A stretch of 64,000 nt of DNA, from positions 1-64,000 of the IMG/VR virus record IMGVR_UViG_3300037296_000220; one strand, 5' to 3'. Under the pieces are notes generated by a model. The model searched no databases, had not been told where the DNA came from, and was given only the letters and a program-made list of their open reading frames with translations. A program made the translations under genes and the position numbers. Positions 7,245 through 14,983 of the stretch are shown piece after piece (positions within the stretch are counted from its first letter, which is position 1; the number at the start of each line of letters is the position of its first letter). Source of the DNA: a virus.

Positions 7245-7868
7245 ATGTGGCAAAGACTGTTGTTTGTCCTGCGCTTTTGGATGTTAAACCCGATGCAATC
7301 CCCGCTACCCATCCTGATTCTGATCGCTCTGCTGGTTATCTTGCCCCGCGGCTCCTGGGCTGATGAACGCTGTGAAGAGTTTGCTGCTCTGGAAGATGGC
7401 CAGTTCGCGGTCATGCAGCACGGCTACCAAGTCGGCCGCGAGCATAACCTGGGCTACACCATGGCGGCTCTGGCCCTGCAAGAGAGTGAGTCGGGCAAAT
7501 ACTTGGTCAACCTCAACGACCCCTCCTTCGGCCCCTGGCAAGTCACGGTGGGTAACATTGTGCACTTCCGCGGCGAAGGCCGTGAAGTCAGCGACTGGTC
7601 CCGGGATCGGATGATTGAACGCATGATGACCGACATTCGCTGGTCGGCTGAAACCGCGCTCCAGGTGCTCCTGTACTGGGACGACTATCACAACCGCACC
7701 GGCACCTATGAGTCACTGTCGGAATACTGGGTCAATCTGTGGGGCTCGTACAACGCAGGCATTTACTACTCAGGCACCACCGGCCGGGCCTACGCCGATG
7801 AAGTGCAGCGATTGGTTCGGAACTTGAGTTTGTGCAACGTGTTTGGCTACCTGGAGAGTGGAGTATGA
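7245..7868 (+). CDS. Exported lysozyme-like (lytic transglycosylase-type) protein
   Basis: 207 residues from the ATG at 7245, which follows TTTGGAG; the longer frame would run through the terminator and is rejected. An N-terminal hydrophobic segment (PLPILILIALLVILP) with a likely cleavage at SWA-DE indicates export. The mature part has ALALQESESGKY, which fits the catalytic-Glu helix of SLT/lysozyme-like enzymes, then SFGPWQVTVGN and LWGSYNAG, which resemble the later GPMQ and YN motifs. Likely peptidoglycan cleavage in the periplasm. The gene is coupled to DHFR by an ATGA overlap. Confidence 0.75.
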   Translation: MWQRLLFVLRFWMLNPMQSPLPILILIALLVILPRGSWADERCEEFAALEDGQFAVMQHGYQVGREHNLGYTMAALALQESESGKYLVNLNDPSFGPWQVTVGNIVHFRGEGREVSDWSRDRMIERMMTDIRWSAETALQVLLYWDDYHNRTGTYESLSEYWVNLWGSYNAGIYYSGTTGRAYADEVQRLVRNLSLCNVFGYLESGV

Positions 7869-8359
7869 GAATTTCAATGATTTGGGCACAGTCGTCCAAC
7901 GGTATCATCGGTGCCGGCGGCAAGTTGCCCTGGCACATTCCAGGCGATCTGGAGTTCTTCAAGGCGGCAACGCTGAACAAAGTCATCATCATGGGCCGCA
8001 AAACCCATCAAAGCATTGGCCGGGCTCTACCGGGCCGGTTCAACATCGTCGTAACGGGTGATGTGGCCTACGACGCCCCGGGTTGCCTCGTAGTTCACAC
8101 TGTCGATGACGCTCTGGCTGTTGCTCGGCGCCAGGCTACGTCGGAAGCGGTGTTCATCGGGGGCGAGAAGATATACGAAGCAGGTCTCAAACACGCTCAG
8201 AATCTCTACGTCACCCACATTCACCGCGAATACCAGGGCGACACATCGATTCCCGATCTGGATTGGGACGATTGGTGTGAAACCTGGTGCATCGAGGCCC
8301 CAGTAGGGCCAAATAGCATCCCGCACAGCTACCACTCTTACACAAGGAAGGTTCGATAA
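7865..8359 (+). CDS. folA: Dihydrofolate reductase
   Basis: 164 residues. Diagnostic DHFR sequence: MIWAQSSNGIIGAGGKLPWHIPGDLEFFK (substrate-site acidic residue in PGDLE), then IIMGRKTHQSIGRALPGRFNIVVT and the GGEKIYE motif (NADPH site). It regenerates tetrahydrofolate for thymidylate synthase, which is encoded at 32.5 kb. Start at 7865, overlapping the upstream stop (GTATGA). Phage DHFRs are common in T4-like viruses. Confidence 0.96.
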   Translation: MRISMIWAQSSNGIIGAGGKLPWHIPGDLEFFKAATLNKVIIMGRKTHQSIGRALPGRFNIVVTGDVAYDAPGCLVVHTVDDALAVARRQATSEAVFIGGEKIYEAGLKHAQNLYVTHIHREYQGDTSIPDLDWDDWCETWCIEAPVGPNSIPHSYHSYTRKVR

Positions 8360-8390
8360 TGCAGGTGACATTCCCCAATTCCCAGACTGG

Positions 8391-8663
8391 ATGATCACAA
8401 CCGATCAGTTCAACTTCATCCTGGAACGTCGGATGGTCTACGGCCCAAACAGCAAGAACGCCGGCGATACCTATTGGAAGGCTGAATCGTTTCACCCCTC
8501 CCTGTGTGCCGCCATGCAGAAAATTGTGACCATTGGGACGCTTGCCGCGAGTGATGTGATCAGCGTTGAACAAGTCATCGAGTTCATGCAGCGGCAAGAG
8601 TCTCGTATCGCTGCTGTAGAGCGAAACACAGACGATCAGTGTGAAGCAGTTACTTCAATCTAA
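8391..8663 (+). CDS. Unknown protein, 90 aa
   Basis: 90 residues, starting 31 bases after DHFR; a ten-codon frame (8359-8391) lies between and may only couple translation. The N-terminus contains QFNFILERRMVYGPNSKNAGDTYWKAESFHPSL and the rest is helical. No family recognised. Followed by a terminator. Confidence 0.6.
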   Translation: MITTDQFNFILERRMVYGPNSKNAGDTYWKAESFHPSLCAAMQKIVTIGTLAASDVISVEQVIEFMQRQESRIAAVERNTDDQCEAVTSI

Positions 8664-8672
8664 CGTCGCTTA

Positions 8673-8697
8673 GAGACGCGCTGTGCGCGTCTTTCCT
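8673..8697 (+). terminator. Terminator of the glutaredoxin-DHFR block
   Basis: AGACGCGC-TGT-GCGCGTCT followed by TTCCTCTT. Confidence 0.75.
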
Positions 8698-8757
8698 CTT
8701 GTGTCAATTCATACACCATTCGCAAATGCAAACGGCGTCAAAAATCAAGACGCTAAA

Positions 8758-8775
8758 GTGTGAACTGCGTCACAC
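8758..8775. promoter_or_regulatory. Dyad, possible operator of the regulator gene
   Basis: GTGTGA-actgcg-TCACAC, a perfect 6-6-6 inverted repeat about 65 bp before the regulator start. A second short dyad, GCGTC...GACGC, lies just upstream (8735-8753). Both could bind the product of the following gene. Confidence 0.4.
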
Positions 8776-8839
8776 ACTAAAAGTCTACCAGGCCTCAAAA
8801 TCGATTGTTTGCACCGGGCAAATTTATTCAGAGGTTAAA

Positions 8840-9739
8840 ATGGCCAGAAAGCGTGCCGTCATCGATTTGAGCCCCTACCCAGGTTTATACGTCTCCGAAC
8901 CTTACCGGCGCATATCCGTTCACACCAGCGAAGACCTGATTCGGGGCATCGCTCGCCGGGTTCGTGGCCTGGTAAGAGTCGCCGACCTTAACGTCGAACA
9001 GATCGCCAAAGAGGTGAATGTCTCGATCGAGAAGATACGGGGTGTGCTCAATGTTCGCGAACCGGAGCCTTTCTGCACATCCTTTATGGTAAAGCTGCAC
9101 GAAATGATTTCCAATCGGGACACCTACTCACTACTGGACACCTGGGTTGGCCATGCTCATTCGCTGGACCTGGTCAGCCTCATGTTGACCAATACGCGCA
9201 AAGAGGACCTGCACAGGCTGCTGAACTTCATTACGGTTATCGGAGACAGCAGCGAGCTGCTGCACCCAGAGGATTTGATTTTCACGCCCCAGGTCGACTG
9301 GCGGGATTATCTGGATTCGGGCCGTGATGTCGAGGTGGCCGGCCAGGTGGTGGCCGCCAGAATTAAGGCGGTTCGGCAGACTATGGGTGTATCGAGAGCC
9401 CGGCTGGCCGACATGATTCACGTCTCCAAATCGACCATCCAGAAAATTGAGGAATACGAGCGTCGATGCCCCTTCTATCTGCTGACGATCATCGCACATG
9501 CCCTGGGCATTCCGAGACAGGCCTTCTGGAGCGCGGAGCCGTTTAATTCGCACCTGGTTTATTGCCTGAAAATGTACCAGCAGACCGACGACGTTGGTCG
9601 CAGCTCGATACGGTTAGCCGTTCAAATGGTGACGGCCGCCGCCAGAGGGCGGGAATTTCGGGTTACGGTCGAGGTAAAGGATCGGCGTAGCGGGGATTAT
9701 GAGGTGATGCGAATAGAGGACTATCAGGGGGTTGTGTGA
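8840..9739 (+). CDS. Transcriptional regulator with two helix-turn-helix regions
   Basis: 299 residues from the ATG at 8840 (GAGGTTAAA before it). A first HTH-like segment is LNVEQIAKEVNVSIEKIRGVLN (about 50-72). A second, typical XRE/Cro-type HTH is at about 180-235: VAARIKAVRQTMGVSRARLADMIHVSKSTIQKIEEY. The middle region (about 90-160) is unassigned, and the C-terminus is beta-rich (FRVTVEVKDRRSGDY). It stands alone with an operator-like dyad in front, so it is a candidate master regulator of the element, possibly the repressor or activator behind the repeated promoter elements; that link is inference. Confidence 0.75.
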   Translation: MARKRAVIDLSPYPGLYVSEPYRRISVHTSEDLIRGIARRVRGLVRVADLNVEQIAKEVNVSIEKIRGVLNVREPEPFCTSFMVKLHEMISNRDTYSLLDTWVGHAHSLDLVSLMLTNTRKEDLHRLLNFITVIGDSSELLHPEDLIFTPQVDWRDYLDSGRDVEVAGQVVAARIKAVRQTMGVSRARLADMIHVSKSTIQKIEEYERRCPFYLLTIIAHALGIPRQAFWSAEPFNSHLVYCLKMYQQTDDVGRSSIRLAVQMVTAAARGREFRVTVEVKDRRSGDYEVMRIEDYQGVV

Positions 9740-9919
9740 TGTACACTGCTCGCGCTTAAACCTTCCTTCAGTTACCCGGTTCTCAGGTTTTGACCACTTG
9801 ATCACCCGCCGTGTTTGACAGGGCAGCAGGGTAGCGGCAGCGCGAGCATGTTTGCACCCGTCAGAGACGGTGTACCGGTGCGTTTGAGGAGAGAGAACCG
9901 CCCGTTTCAACAAGGTTCG

Positions 9920-9946
9920 ATTATACCAAACTTAGTTGTTGGTGTG
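9920..9946 (-). promoter_or_regulatory. Minus-strand TATAAT with upstream CA-rich element
   Basis: On the minus strand CACACCAACAACTAAG is followed by TTTGG and TATAAT (9920-9925). No gene follows on this strand before the end of the regulator gene; the promoter would transcribe 9740-9915 and run antisense to the regulator. The 9740-9965 interval has no supported gene. Confidence 0.45.
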
Positions 9947-9965
9947 TATTGATAAATTTAAGCTA

Positions 9966-10274
9966 TCACAATTCCTCTTTTGCCCAGAAAAAGCCGCATA
10001 GCAGAAAGTAAGCAGAGACCAGGAACAGAACAACCCCAGCCAGGCACTTCGCGACCGTGAGAGTAATTGTGCCCAGGCCGGTCGCCGTCACCCAAATAAA
10101 GCCCTCTGTGCCCACAAAGGTGAGAAACAGCACAACGGCCGCGAGCACCATTACAGCGAGCAGAGCAAGCCCCATGATGACCACAACCGCCAGAGGCATG
10201 AAGATCAGTCCGTAGTAGAGCCCGGTAATGACCTGTTTGATCACCGGGTGCCCGTCAGTCATACAGAATTTCAT
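9966..10274 (-). CDS. Small membrane protein, 102 aa
   Basis: Three hydrophobic segments are visible: LIFMPLAVVVIMGLALLAVMVLAAVVLFLTF (long, perhaps two spans) and GVVLFLVSAYFLLCGFF. Short basic/polar ends, WAKEEL at the C-terminus. Last gene of the 12.0-10.0 kb operon, overlapping the previous gene by four bases. Family unknown; phage small membrane proteins of this kind are common. Confidence 0.7.
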   Translation of the reverse strand: MKFCMTDGHPVIKQVITGLYYGLIFMPLAVVVIMGLALLAVMVLAAVVLFLTFVGTEGFIWVTATGLGTITLTVAKCLAGVVLFLVSAYFLLCGFFWAKEEL

Positions 10275-10426
10275 AAGTCTTCCATCATCTTGCTGTAGAA
10301 AATCGCCTCACCCAGCGTCGCGAAGTCCCGGGACTTGAACAGTCTGCCCCAGAACCCGCGATACACTAGAACCCAACACCCGGGGCTTTCCGGGTGATAC
10401 AGCCACTCAGCTCGCAGCCCGAACAT
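10271..10426 (-). CDS. Small protein, 51 aa
   Basis: Start placed at the ATG at 10424-10426 (MFGLRAEWLYHP...), inside the end of the upstream gene; a longer frame is available but its N-terminal part is only the shadow of that gene. The product (EWLYHPESPGCWVLVYRGFWG) resembles a compact beta domain. Its stop overlaps the next start. No family recognised. Confidence 0.6.
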   Translation of the reverse strand: MFGLRAEWLYHPESPGCWVLVYRGFWGRLFKSRDFATLGEAIFYSKMMEDL

Positions 10427-11075
10427 TTGGACCCGCCTTCTTCTTCGTGTAATACTGACCAATGGCCCAGACCAGGGCCCTGCGGCACCAGATATAGCGA
10501 TAGGTCCAGACCTGGCCACAGTTGTAGTTAAAGTCCTCGAACCGCAATACCTCTTCGCGAGTGGCCAAATAAATCGGGTCATCTTCATCCAGATTCAGTT
10601 CAGTCATGTCGAACTCGTACAGCGCCCGGCCCGCAGTGTGTTCGTTGTCCAGCTCATACTTCAGGTGGTCGAATACCATGCCCTTTAGACGATTCAGCTC
10701 ACCCTTTGGCACTTCCCAGTCATTCATCCAGTCGCTGATGCCTTCGCGCATGGAAGACTCGCTGTATTGCTCCACACCATTGCCGTGCACAGTGGCCGCC
10801 TGCAGTTTCTCTTGCCAGTAGCCAGGGTTGATGCCTTCAGTGCCGAAAAACTCGAACATGTCGGGCGTGCGACTGAACACAAAGCAGCCCATGTCGCCGC
10901 TGAAGCACAGATAGCCAGGCCAGGTGGTTATCCGAAAGTGCATGTTGCTGCTTCTGGGGCGCTTAAACAGCAAGTTGCGGAATACGCCATCTTCGCGCTC
11001 GATGGTCATTTCGTGCTCAGCCACATCCTTCTCAAACTGCGCCGGTGACACCGTGCCTTCATATAGATCGGTCAT
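10407..11075 (-). CDS. Conserved phage-type protein of unknown function, 222 aa
   Basis: Contains FRNLLFKRPRSSNMHFRITTWPGYLCFSGDMGCFVFSRTPDMFEFF, a block that I recall as common in hypothetical proteins of phages and plasmids. The C-terminus has FNYNCGQVWTYRYIWCRRALVWAI. No catalytic motif is evident. It overlaps its upstream neighbour by 17 bases and is in the operon started by the promoter module at 12.04 kb. Confidence 0.75.
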   Translation of the reverse strand: MTDLYEGTVSPAQFEKDVAEHEMTIEREDGVFRNLLFKRPRSSNMHFRITTWPGYLCFSGDMGCFVFSRTPDMFEFFGTEGINPGYWQEKLQAATVHGNGVEQYSESSMREGISDWMNDWEVPKGELNRLKGMVFDHLKYELDNEHTAGRALYEFDMTELNLDEDDPIYLATREEVLRFEDFNYNCGQVWTYRYIWCRRALVWAIGQYYTKKKAGPNVRAAS

Positions 11076-11445
11076 GCTGTTCTCCTTCCTTCAGTAGTTT
11101 TCTGAGCGTTTGCAGCTCAGGCTTGAAGTATTCCAGCGGGTCGCCTTCATAGCGGTGCACATAAAGCTGAAAGTCGGTGTCCACGCTGTCGTCCACCTCT
11201 TTATAGCGGATGTAGTAGAGCCGCCCTTCGACCAGGTCGTCCATCAGACAGATTTCTGCATCTTCACAGGCGTCCTGAAACTCCTGCTTGATGGCGTCAA
11301 AGTTGCCGTACTCGGTGGGCTTCAGGGTCAGGCCAAATACCACTTGGTCCGCTCTGTCTCTGCCCACCATTCCCGACTTCTCAACTCGGTACAGGACAGG
11401 AACTGAAGTTTCTTGTCGGGTCGCCAGCATTTGAAGGTTGCTCAT
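11059..11445 (-). CDS. Unknown protein, 128 aa
   Basis: 128 residues of mixed secondary structure: VPVLYRVEKSGMVGRDRADQVVFGLTLKP, then an acidic DACEDAEICLMDD stretch, then YYIRYKEVDDSVDTDFQLYVHRYEGD. No family recognised. Coupled to the coiled-coil gene by an ATGA overlap. Confidence 0.65.
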   Translation of the reverse strand: MSNLQMLATRQETSVPVLYRVEKSGMVGRDRADQVVFGLTLKPTEYGNFDAIKQEFQDACEDAEICLMDDLVEGRLYYIRYKEVDDSVDTDFQLYVHRYEGDPLEYFKPELQTLRKLLKEGEQHDRSI

Positions 11446-12002
11446 GACGCCACCTGCTGTGCTGGCTTGGGTTGCAGAGCCTGCAACTCTCTGCGCAACT
11501 TCTGGGCGGTTTTCAAGTTCGCTTTGGCCACCTTTCTGTGTTCGCAGGCAATATCGGTCATTTCGACTATTTCCTTGTCCTTAGCGTCGCAGTTCCTGGT
11601 CAGCATAATGATCTTCTCACCCCGGTCAGCCGCCGTCTCTTGCGCCGCACGAAGGTCGCCTTTAAGCGAATCAACTCGCAAGCGACTCAGCGACAGGTGA
11701 TACTCCAACGAGTTGATGGTCGCACTGTCTTCCTTCTGGCTTTCATTCATGACCCGCTCTCGAATGGCCAGCTCGTCATTCAGAACTTTCACCTCCGTCT
11801 CCAGCTCTCGCACCCTTGCCTCAGATTTCTCCCATTCTTCCAGTTTGCTGAGCACCTGTATGTTCATTTCCGGCAACTTCTCTTCACTTGCGCCGTAGCT
11901 GTACTCGTTAATCTCACGCGGTAGATTGGCCAGTTCCGCAAAGATCACCTGGTTCGTCTCGATCAGATGGTTAATGAGGGTTTCGCGGTACTCGTTTGGC
12001 AT
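11442..12002 (-). CDS. Coiled-coil protein, 186 aa
   Basis: First gene of the operon. Residues 50-175 are a nearly unbroken coiled coil (SKLEEWEKSEARVRELETEV, LRAAQETAADRGEKI, KANLKTAQKLRRELQAL). It resembles in style the Ead/Ea22-like helper proteins of temperate phages, but I see no specific signature. The tail PKPAQQVAS is probably disordered. Preceded by a full promoter module. Confidence 0.7.
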   Translation of the reverse strand: MPNEYRETLINHLIETNQVIFAELANLPREINEYSYGASEEKLPEMNIQVLSKLEEWEKSEARVRELETEVKVLNDELAIRERVMNESQKEDSATINSLEYHLSLSRLRVDSLKGDLRAAQETAADRGEKIIMLTRNCDAKDKEIVEMTDIACEHRKVAKANLKTAQKLRRELQALQPKPAQQVAS

Positions 12003-12021
12003 GGTCTCTCCTGTTGCTTAG

Positions 12022-12081
12022 TTAGTTGTTTGTGTGAGCGTTCATAGTAGTGTTTTGCATCTGGCGAGTCTACTGCGGGGT
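12022..12081 (-). promoter_or_regulatory. Promoter module with CCCA-type box (12.0 kb operon)
   Basis: Minus strand: ACCCCG (12076-12081) and CAGTA, 26 bp, TACTAT (12044-12049), 7 bp, then the leader CACACAAACAACTAA (12022-12036), then the ATG at 12002. Confidence 0.7.
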
Positions 12082-12479
12082 TCGAGTGCCCGTGTGCGTG
12101 CCGGGTGAGCGCGGAGCGCGACTCCCGTCTCGTTGGGTGGGCTGTTGCGGAGTTTCGGCCTTGCCAGCGTTTGCTCAGGCGTCCTTGCCCGTCATCCCCG
12201 TGTGTTTGCGTGGGGTGTCCCTTGCGTCGCTCCTGCGGCCTTACAGGGCGTCCTGGCGGCAGAGCCCGAATTGAAGCCCTGCTGCCCTGCCCTCAGTGCC
12301 CGAAATGTGGCACTTCCAGCGTTTGCACCTTCCATTTCCTACCTGTCCCGGGGTGTGGACGATGTGGTGCGGTTTGGTTGCACGTTGCTGCGGGTATTGG
12401 TTGTTGTGAATGTAGCGGTAATACGGGTATTGAGTGTTTCGGCTCCGGCAAGTTGGCACCGCCCGGGCCACGCAGCATT
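12082..12479. other. G+C-rich intergenic DNA without a supported gene
   Basis: About 400 bp between the promoter at 12.04 kb and the palindrome at 12.48 kb. Frames are open on both strands, but their translations are low in complexity and none has a ribosome-binding site. I see no tRNA, no iteron and no clear terminator. Confidence 0.5.
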
Positions 12480-12522
12480 AGCAGTTTCTAAGATGATAAC
12501 GATTATCATATTAGAAACTGCT
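12480..12522. repeat. 43-bp near-perfect palindrome
   Basis: AGCAGTTTCTAA at 12480-12491 is mirrored by TTAGAAACTGCT at 12511-12522, and the inner part ATGATAA-CG-TTATCAT continues the symmetry with one asymmetry. Much A+T richer than its surroundings. It marks the border of the low-GC island. Confidence 0.8.
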
Positions 12523-12538
12523 GTATTAGTGCGTTGCA

Positions 12539-12560
12539 GAGCGCGCACTAATGCGCGCTC
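12539..12560. terminator. Hairpin behind the low-GC gene
   Basis: GAGCGCGC-actaat-GCGCGCTC; strong stem about 10 bp past the stop of the 181-aa gene, without a T-run. Confidence 0.5.
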
Positions 12561-12570
12561 ATTGTTGCAC

Positions 12571-13116
12571 TTAGTCGAACAGTGCAATCATTCGCTTGTA
12601 CAATGCTGAATCAGTCTTAAAAGTCATTGTCTGCGTAGACTTCTCATAATCAGCGACATCTAAGAACAAGCAGAAGCGTTTGAAGTAGTTCGCTTGTGTA
12701 TTCGTCTCGTGACTCATAGCGCGCTGTAAAGCGTCGATGCTGATAGATTCAGCATTGTTTACGACGATGACTGTCAGAGCGTTCAGTAATGCTTTATCGA
12801 GCTTGTTCTTGTCAGTCGCAGCAATCGCGTTCAGCGCGCTCATAAGACGCTTTTTCAATTCACGCGACTGATTAACAATTGATTCAGCGTTCAGCTTGAA
12901 CGTGTAGCACACTGCTAGTGCGTCACTGCTCAGCTCTGACAGTTTGCTGTCGTATTTAGCGTGCGTCGCAGAGCGCTGTTGAGCGCGCTTCACGTCTGTG
13001 TCTTTAGTCTCTTCGTACTGACTAGCGAACTGCTCAGAGCGTGTCAGATTGTCACTAGCAGACTGTGACACAGTAGCAGAGAAAGAAGAGATAAAATCAG
13101 TCTTTTTAATAGTCAT
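12571..13116 (-). CDS. Ser/Asp-rich helical protein of a low-GC island, 181 aa
   Basis: 181 residues, mostly helical and polar: FSATVSQSASDNLTRSEQF, KLSELSSDALAVCYTFKLNAESI, ELKKRLMSALNAIAAT. The gene uses A/T-ending codons and alternates AGC/GCG-type patterns unlike its neighbours. It has a perfect sigma-70 promoter rather than the CA-leader module. I recognise no family. Composition and promoter type suggest a later arrival than the surrounding genes. Confidence 0.75.
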   Translation of the reverse strand: MTIKKTDFISSFSATVSQSASDNLTRSEQFASQYEETKDTDVKRAQQRSATHAKYDSKLSELSSDALAVCYTFKLNAESIVNQSRELKKRLMSALNAIAATDKNKLDKALLNALTVIVVNNAESISIDALQRAMSHETNTQANYFKRFCLFLDVADYEKSTQTMTFKTDSALYKRMIALFD

Positions 13117-13191
13117 GATAAGTCATCCTAAAACAGTGCAAGTGTGCGACTTGCTTCGCGTTGATTCGCTGCGTTGCGATTCAATAAGTTC

Positions 13192-13220
13192 ATAATAAAG
13201 TCTATGTCGCACACTGTCAA
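13192..13220 (-). promoter_or_regulatory. Consensus sigma-70 promoter of the 181-aa gene
   Basis: Minus strand: TTGACA (13215-13220), 17 bp, TATTAT (13192-13197). The spacer contains CGACATAG, one arm of the CTATGT dyad found nearby. Confidence 0.85.
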
Positions 13221-13283
13221 ACAAAGTTGTAAGTTTGTTTATATCGCTTTCGCATAGAACGCACGTTCTATATCGGTTTATGT

Positions 13284-13324
13284 TCTATGTAACATAGTGA
13301 CTTTATTAATAGAAAGCGTACTAT
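13284..13324 (+). promoter_or_regulatory. Promoter and dyad of the 97-aa gene
   Basis: GTGACT (13297-13302), 16 bp, TACTAT (13319-13324). The inverted repeat CTATGT-A-ACATAG (13285-13297) overlaps the -35. A CA-rich leader (ACACACACAAACGAAAGCGAG) precedes the ATG at 13359. Confidence 0.55.
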
Positions 13325-13358
13325 ATACGTACACACACAAACGAAAGCGAGTCACATA

Positions 13359-13652
13359 ATGAAAGCTCTTGAGATTGTACGCACTGAACGCGCAGACAAA
13401 GCAGCACGCTACACAGTGCGCGCTATCGTGCGCGACTCTAACAGCGCTCTGAAAGTCGCAACGTTCAATGCACGCATTGCGCAAGATTCCAACTATCACT
13501 TGACCAGCTTCGTTTACAGCGAGTCGCGAAAGCTCCGCGCTATCGCTAAAGCATTCGATCAAGACCGCTTGAACGATTTTTTGATGACTGTTGAACAGTT
13601 GCTTTTTAGAGCGTACCGCTCAGACACTGAACGACAATTGTCCGCATTCTGA
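13359..13652 (+). CDS. Small basic protein of the low-GC island, 97 aa
   Basis: 97 residues, divergent from the 181-aa gene and similar in base composition (many GCGC and ACGC words). Sequence: KALEIVRTERADKAARYTVRAIVRDSNSALKVATFNARIAQDSNYHLTSF, then a helical tail. Unknown family. The two genes share a promoter region with repeated CTATGT/ACATAG dyads, so they are probably controlled together. Confidence 0.7.
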   Translation: MKALEIVRTERADKAARYTVRAIVRDSNSALKVATFNARIAQDSNYHLTSFVYSESRKLRAIAKAFDQDRLNDFLMTVEQLLFRAYRSDTERQLSAF

Positions 13653-13673
13653 TAAACGAGAATGACCCGCGAA

Positions 13674-13710
13674 AGCGAAAAAAGTGCAATAAAAGCGCTT
13701 TTTTCGCTTG
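13674..13710 (+). terminator. Hairpin with T-run after the 97-aa gene
   Basis: AGCGAAAAAAGTGC pairs with GCGCTTTTTTCGCT across an A-rich loop; the second arm carries six T. Confidence 0.65.
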
Positions 13711-13915
13711 ACCTAAAAGTCTATGTGACATAGAATAGCTTTATTGAATCAGAGCGAGATTGAAATCAGCCAAAAACCGAATTTTGACAAGTCACCACGG
13801 CACGCACGCAACCGCGAGTGAAAACCGCTCCTGCGCCGCATTCCTGGCCATTCCCGTTTCCGCTCGCCGTTTCGAGGCCGCGGCACTACCACCCTTATTA
13901 CTTCGGTGCCTTATA

Positions 13916-14003
13916 CCTATAGCCGCTCCTATAGGAAAAACCCGCGGCTCCCCGCCCTATGGCGTACCTTGGGCCGTTTCCTATGGCGGCCCCTATAGGA
14001 AAA
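13916..14003 (+). repeat. Two copies of a 24-bp CCTAT...CCTATAGGAAAA repeat
   Basis: Copies at 13916-13939 and 13980-14003 differ at few positions (CCTATAGCCGCT versus CCTATGGCGGCC, each followed by CCTATAGGAAAA). A third copy follows the stop of the gene at 15900. Confidence 0.8.
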
Positions 14004-14128
14004 CCCCAGGCCGTTCCCTATGGCCGCTTACTGGCAAACCATGGTGTCCCGGGTGCACTGAACCCATGGGCTCACCACGGCTGCAGATCCCCTTGGCCCC
14101 ACCAGGGCTTTTCTTCAGGCAAAAAGAA

Positions 14129-14155
14129 ACCCGCACTGAGCGGGTCAAAGGTTTT
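14129..14155 (-). terminator. Terminator, minus strand
   Basis: ACCCGC-TCAGT-GCGGGT followed by TTCTTTTTG on the minus strand, about 500 bp past the stop of the 14.6-kb gene. On the plus strand a weaker T-run also follows. Confidence 0.7.
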
Positions 14156-14638
14156 TAGGATGTCTTTCTGATTACGCCCGCACAGACCTGGTACCGCGCC
14201 CGGAACAAAGGTCAGTTTGGTCAGTGCTCGATGCAGGGCCGATAAGCGAGAGAACCGGCCTTACTGAGCGTCCACACAACACTTGAACACCTGGCTGTCT
14301 GATAACCCTATCTGAGTCGAATCAATCCAGCGTGTCTGCTCTGTTAGTCTGTGCGAGCGATGAAATGAAGTATACAGCGCTTTGATAGTTAATCACTACT
14401 GGGCCTCAGTCCCTGTTAGGTAGTCACTATAGTCGTCACGGAGCTGCTATAGGTGTATGCGTGGGAGCCGGGGTGGGACGGACCGTCATTATACGCGTAT
14501 GCCGGTGAGAGAAAGACCGTCATTGACAGCGTCTGAGAGCGTGCTGAGTGAACGGGGTGCTGTGAGTGCTACGTGTGTACTAACTGAGTGTGGGAACGTG
14601 CTTGCAGACGTGCTCAGCGTGCTTCCCTGCACTGCCCT

Positions 14639-14839
14639 TTAGCGTGATTGACGTGCTGCGCGTATCAGTCGAGCAATCTCATCCTGGTACGCTTGTTGAG
14701 CGGGGCTCAAAGTGGGCTTGTAGCGATTGTACTGCTTGGGCTTGTTCTTAGGTGGCAGCACTGTGGTCAGTGGAAACTGCTCAGCCTGTTGTTGCAGGTC
14801 TTCGTGGATCTCATTGCGTGTGTTGGGACCGATGGACAT
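14639..14839 (-). CDS. Small protein, paralogue of the gene at 15405 (66 aa)
   Basis: 66 residues. It shares with the 60-aa protein at 15405 the start MSI..NTRN, then TVLPPK.KPK, then Y..TLSPAQQ.YQDE..RL. The conserved basic proline segment followed by a helix suggests a nucleic-acid or protein-binding peptide, but there is no known family I can name. It is transcribed alone from its own promoter. Confidence 0.75.
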   Translation of the reverse strand: MSIGPNTRNEIHEDLQQQAEQFPLTTVLPPKNKPKQYNRYKPTLSPAQQAYQDEIARLIRAARQSR

Positions 14840-14846
14840 AGGGTCT

Positions 14847-14907
14847 CACTTAGTTGTGTGTGTTGTGTGTGCAGGCGTGATTGTAACCACGGGTAAGGCG
14901 CTGTAAA
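14847..14907 (-). promoter_or_regulatory. Sigma-70-like promoter with CA-rich leader
   Basis: Minus strand: TTTACA (14902-14907), 16 bp, TACAAT (14880-14885), then a leader of CACACAACACACACAACTAAGTG type (14847-14869). No CCCA box at 26 bp, so it differs from the twelve modules. Confidence 0.65.
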
Positions 14908-14957
14908 GGTTCAAACAGACGCCGCGGCCCCCCCAAGGGTGTCTATCACTGTTTCAA

Positions 14958-14975
14958 ACGGGGCATAAGCCCCGT
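14958..14975 (-). terminator. Hairpin after the 81-aa gene
   Basis: ACGGGGC-TTAT-GCCCCGT on the minus strand, about 10 bp past the stop; followed by TTGAAACAG. Confidence 0.6.
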
Positions 14976-14983
14976 CAGAGCGA

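Larger units (their letters stand above)
13711..14638. other. Long non-coding interval with repeats and CCNNGG palindromes
   Basis: About 930 bp without a supported gene. It contains the CTATGT-G-ACATAG dyad (about 13722-13734), two copies of a 24-bp repeat ending CCTATAGGAAAA (13916-13939, 13980-14003; third copy at 15873-15896), CCNNGG palindromes at 13878, 13942, 13967, 14039, 14048, 14064, 14075 and 14091, and a terminator at 14129. The part 14160-14638 shows nothing I can name; it could hold the 3' part of the transcript from the gene at 14639 or a small RNA. Confidence 0.5.

Noticed and set aside
9614-9913. 99-codon minus-strand frame behind the regulator
   Set aside because: Starts with TTG without ribosome site and overlaps the regulator gene antisense; composition is not protein-like.
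12082-12479. Overlapping open frames in G+C-rich DNA
   Set aside because: No ribosome sites, several frames open at once, translations low in complexity.
13760-14158. 132-codon plus-strand frame
   Set aside because: Translation is Pro/Arg low-complexity built from the CCTATAGG and CCNNGG repeats, and it runs through a terminator.
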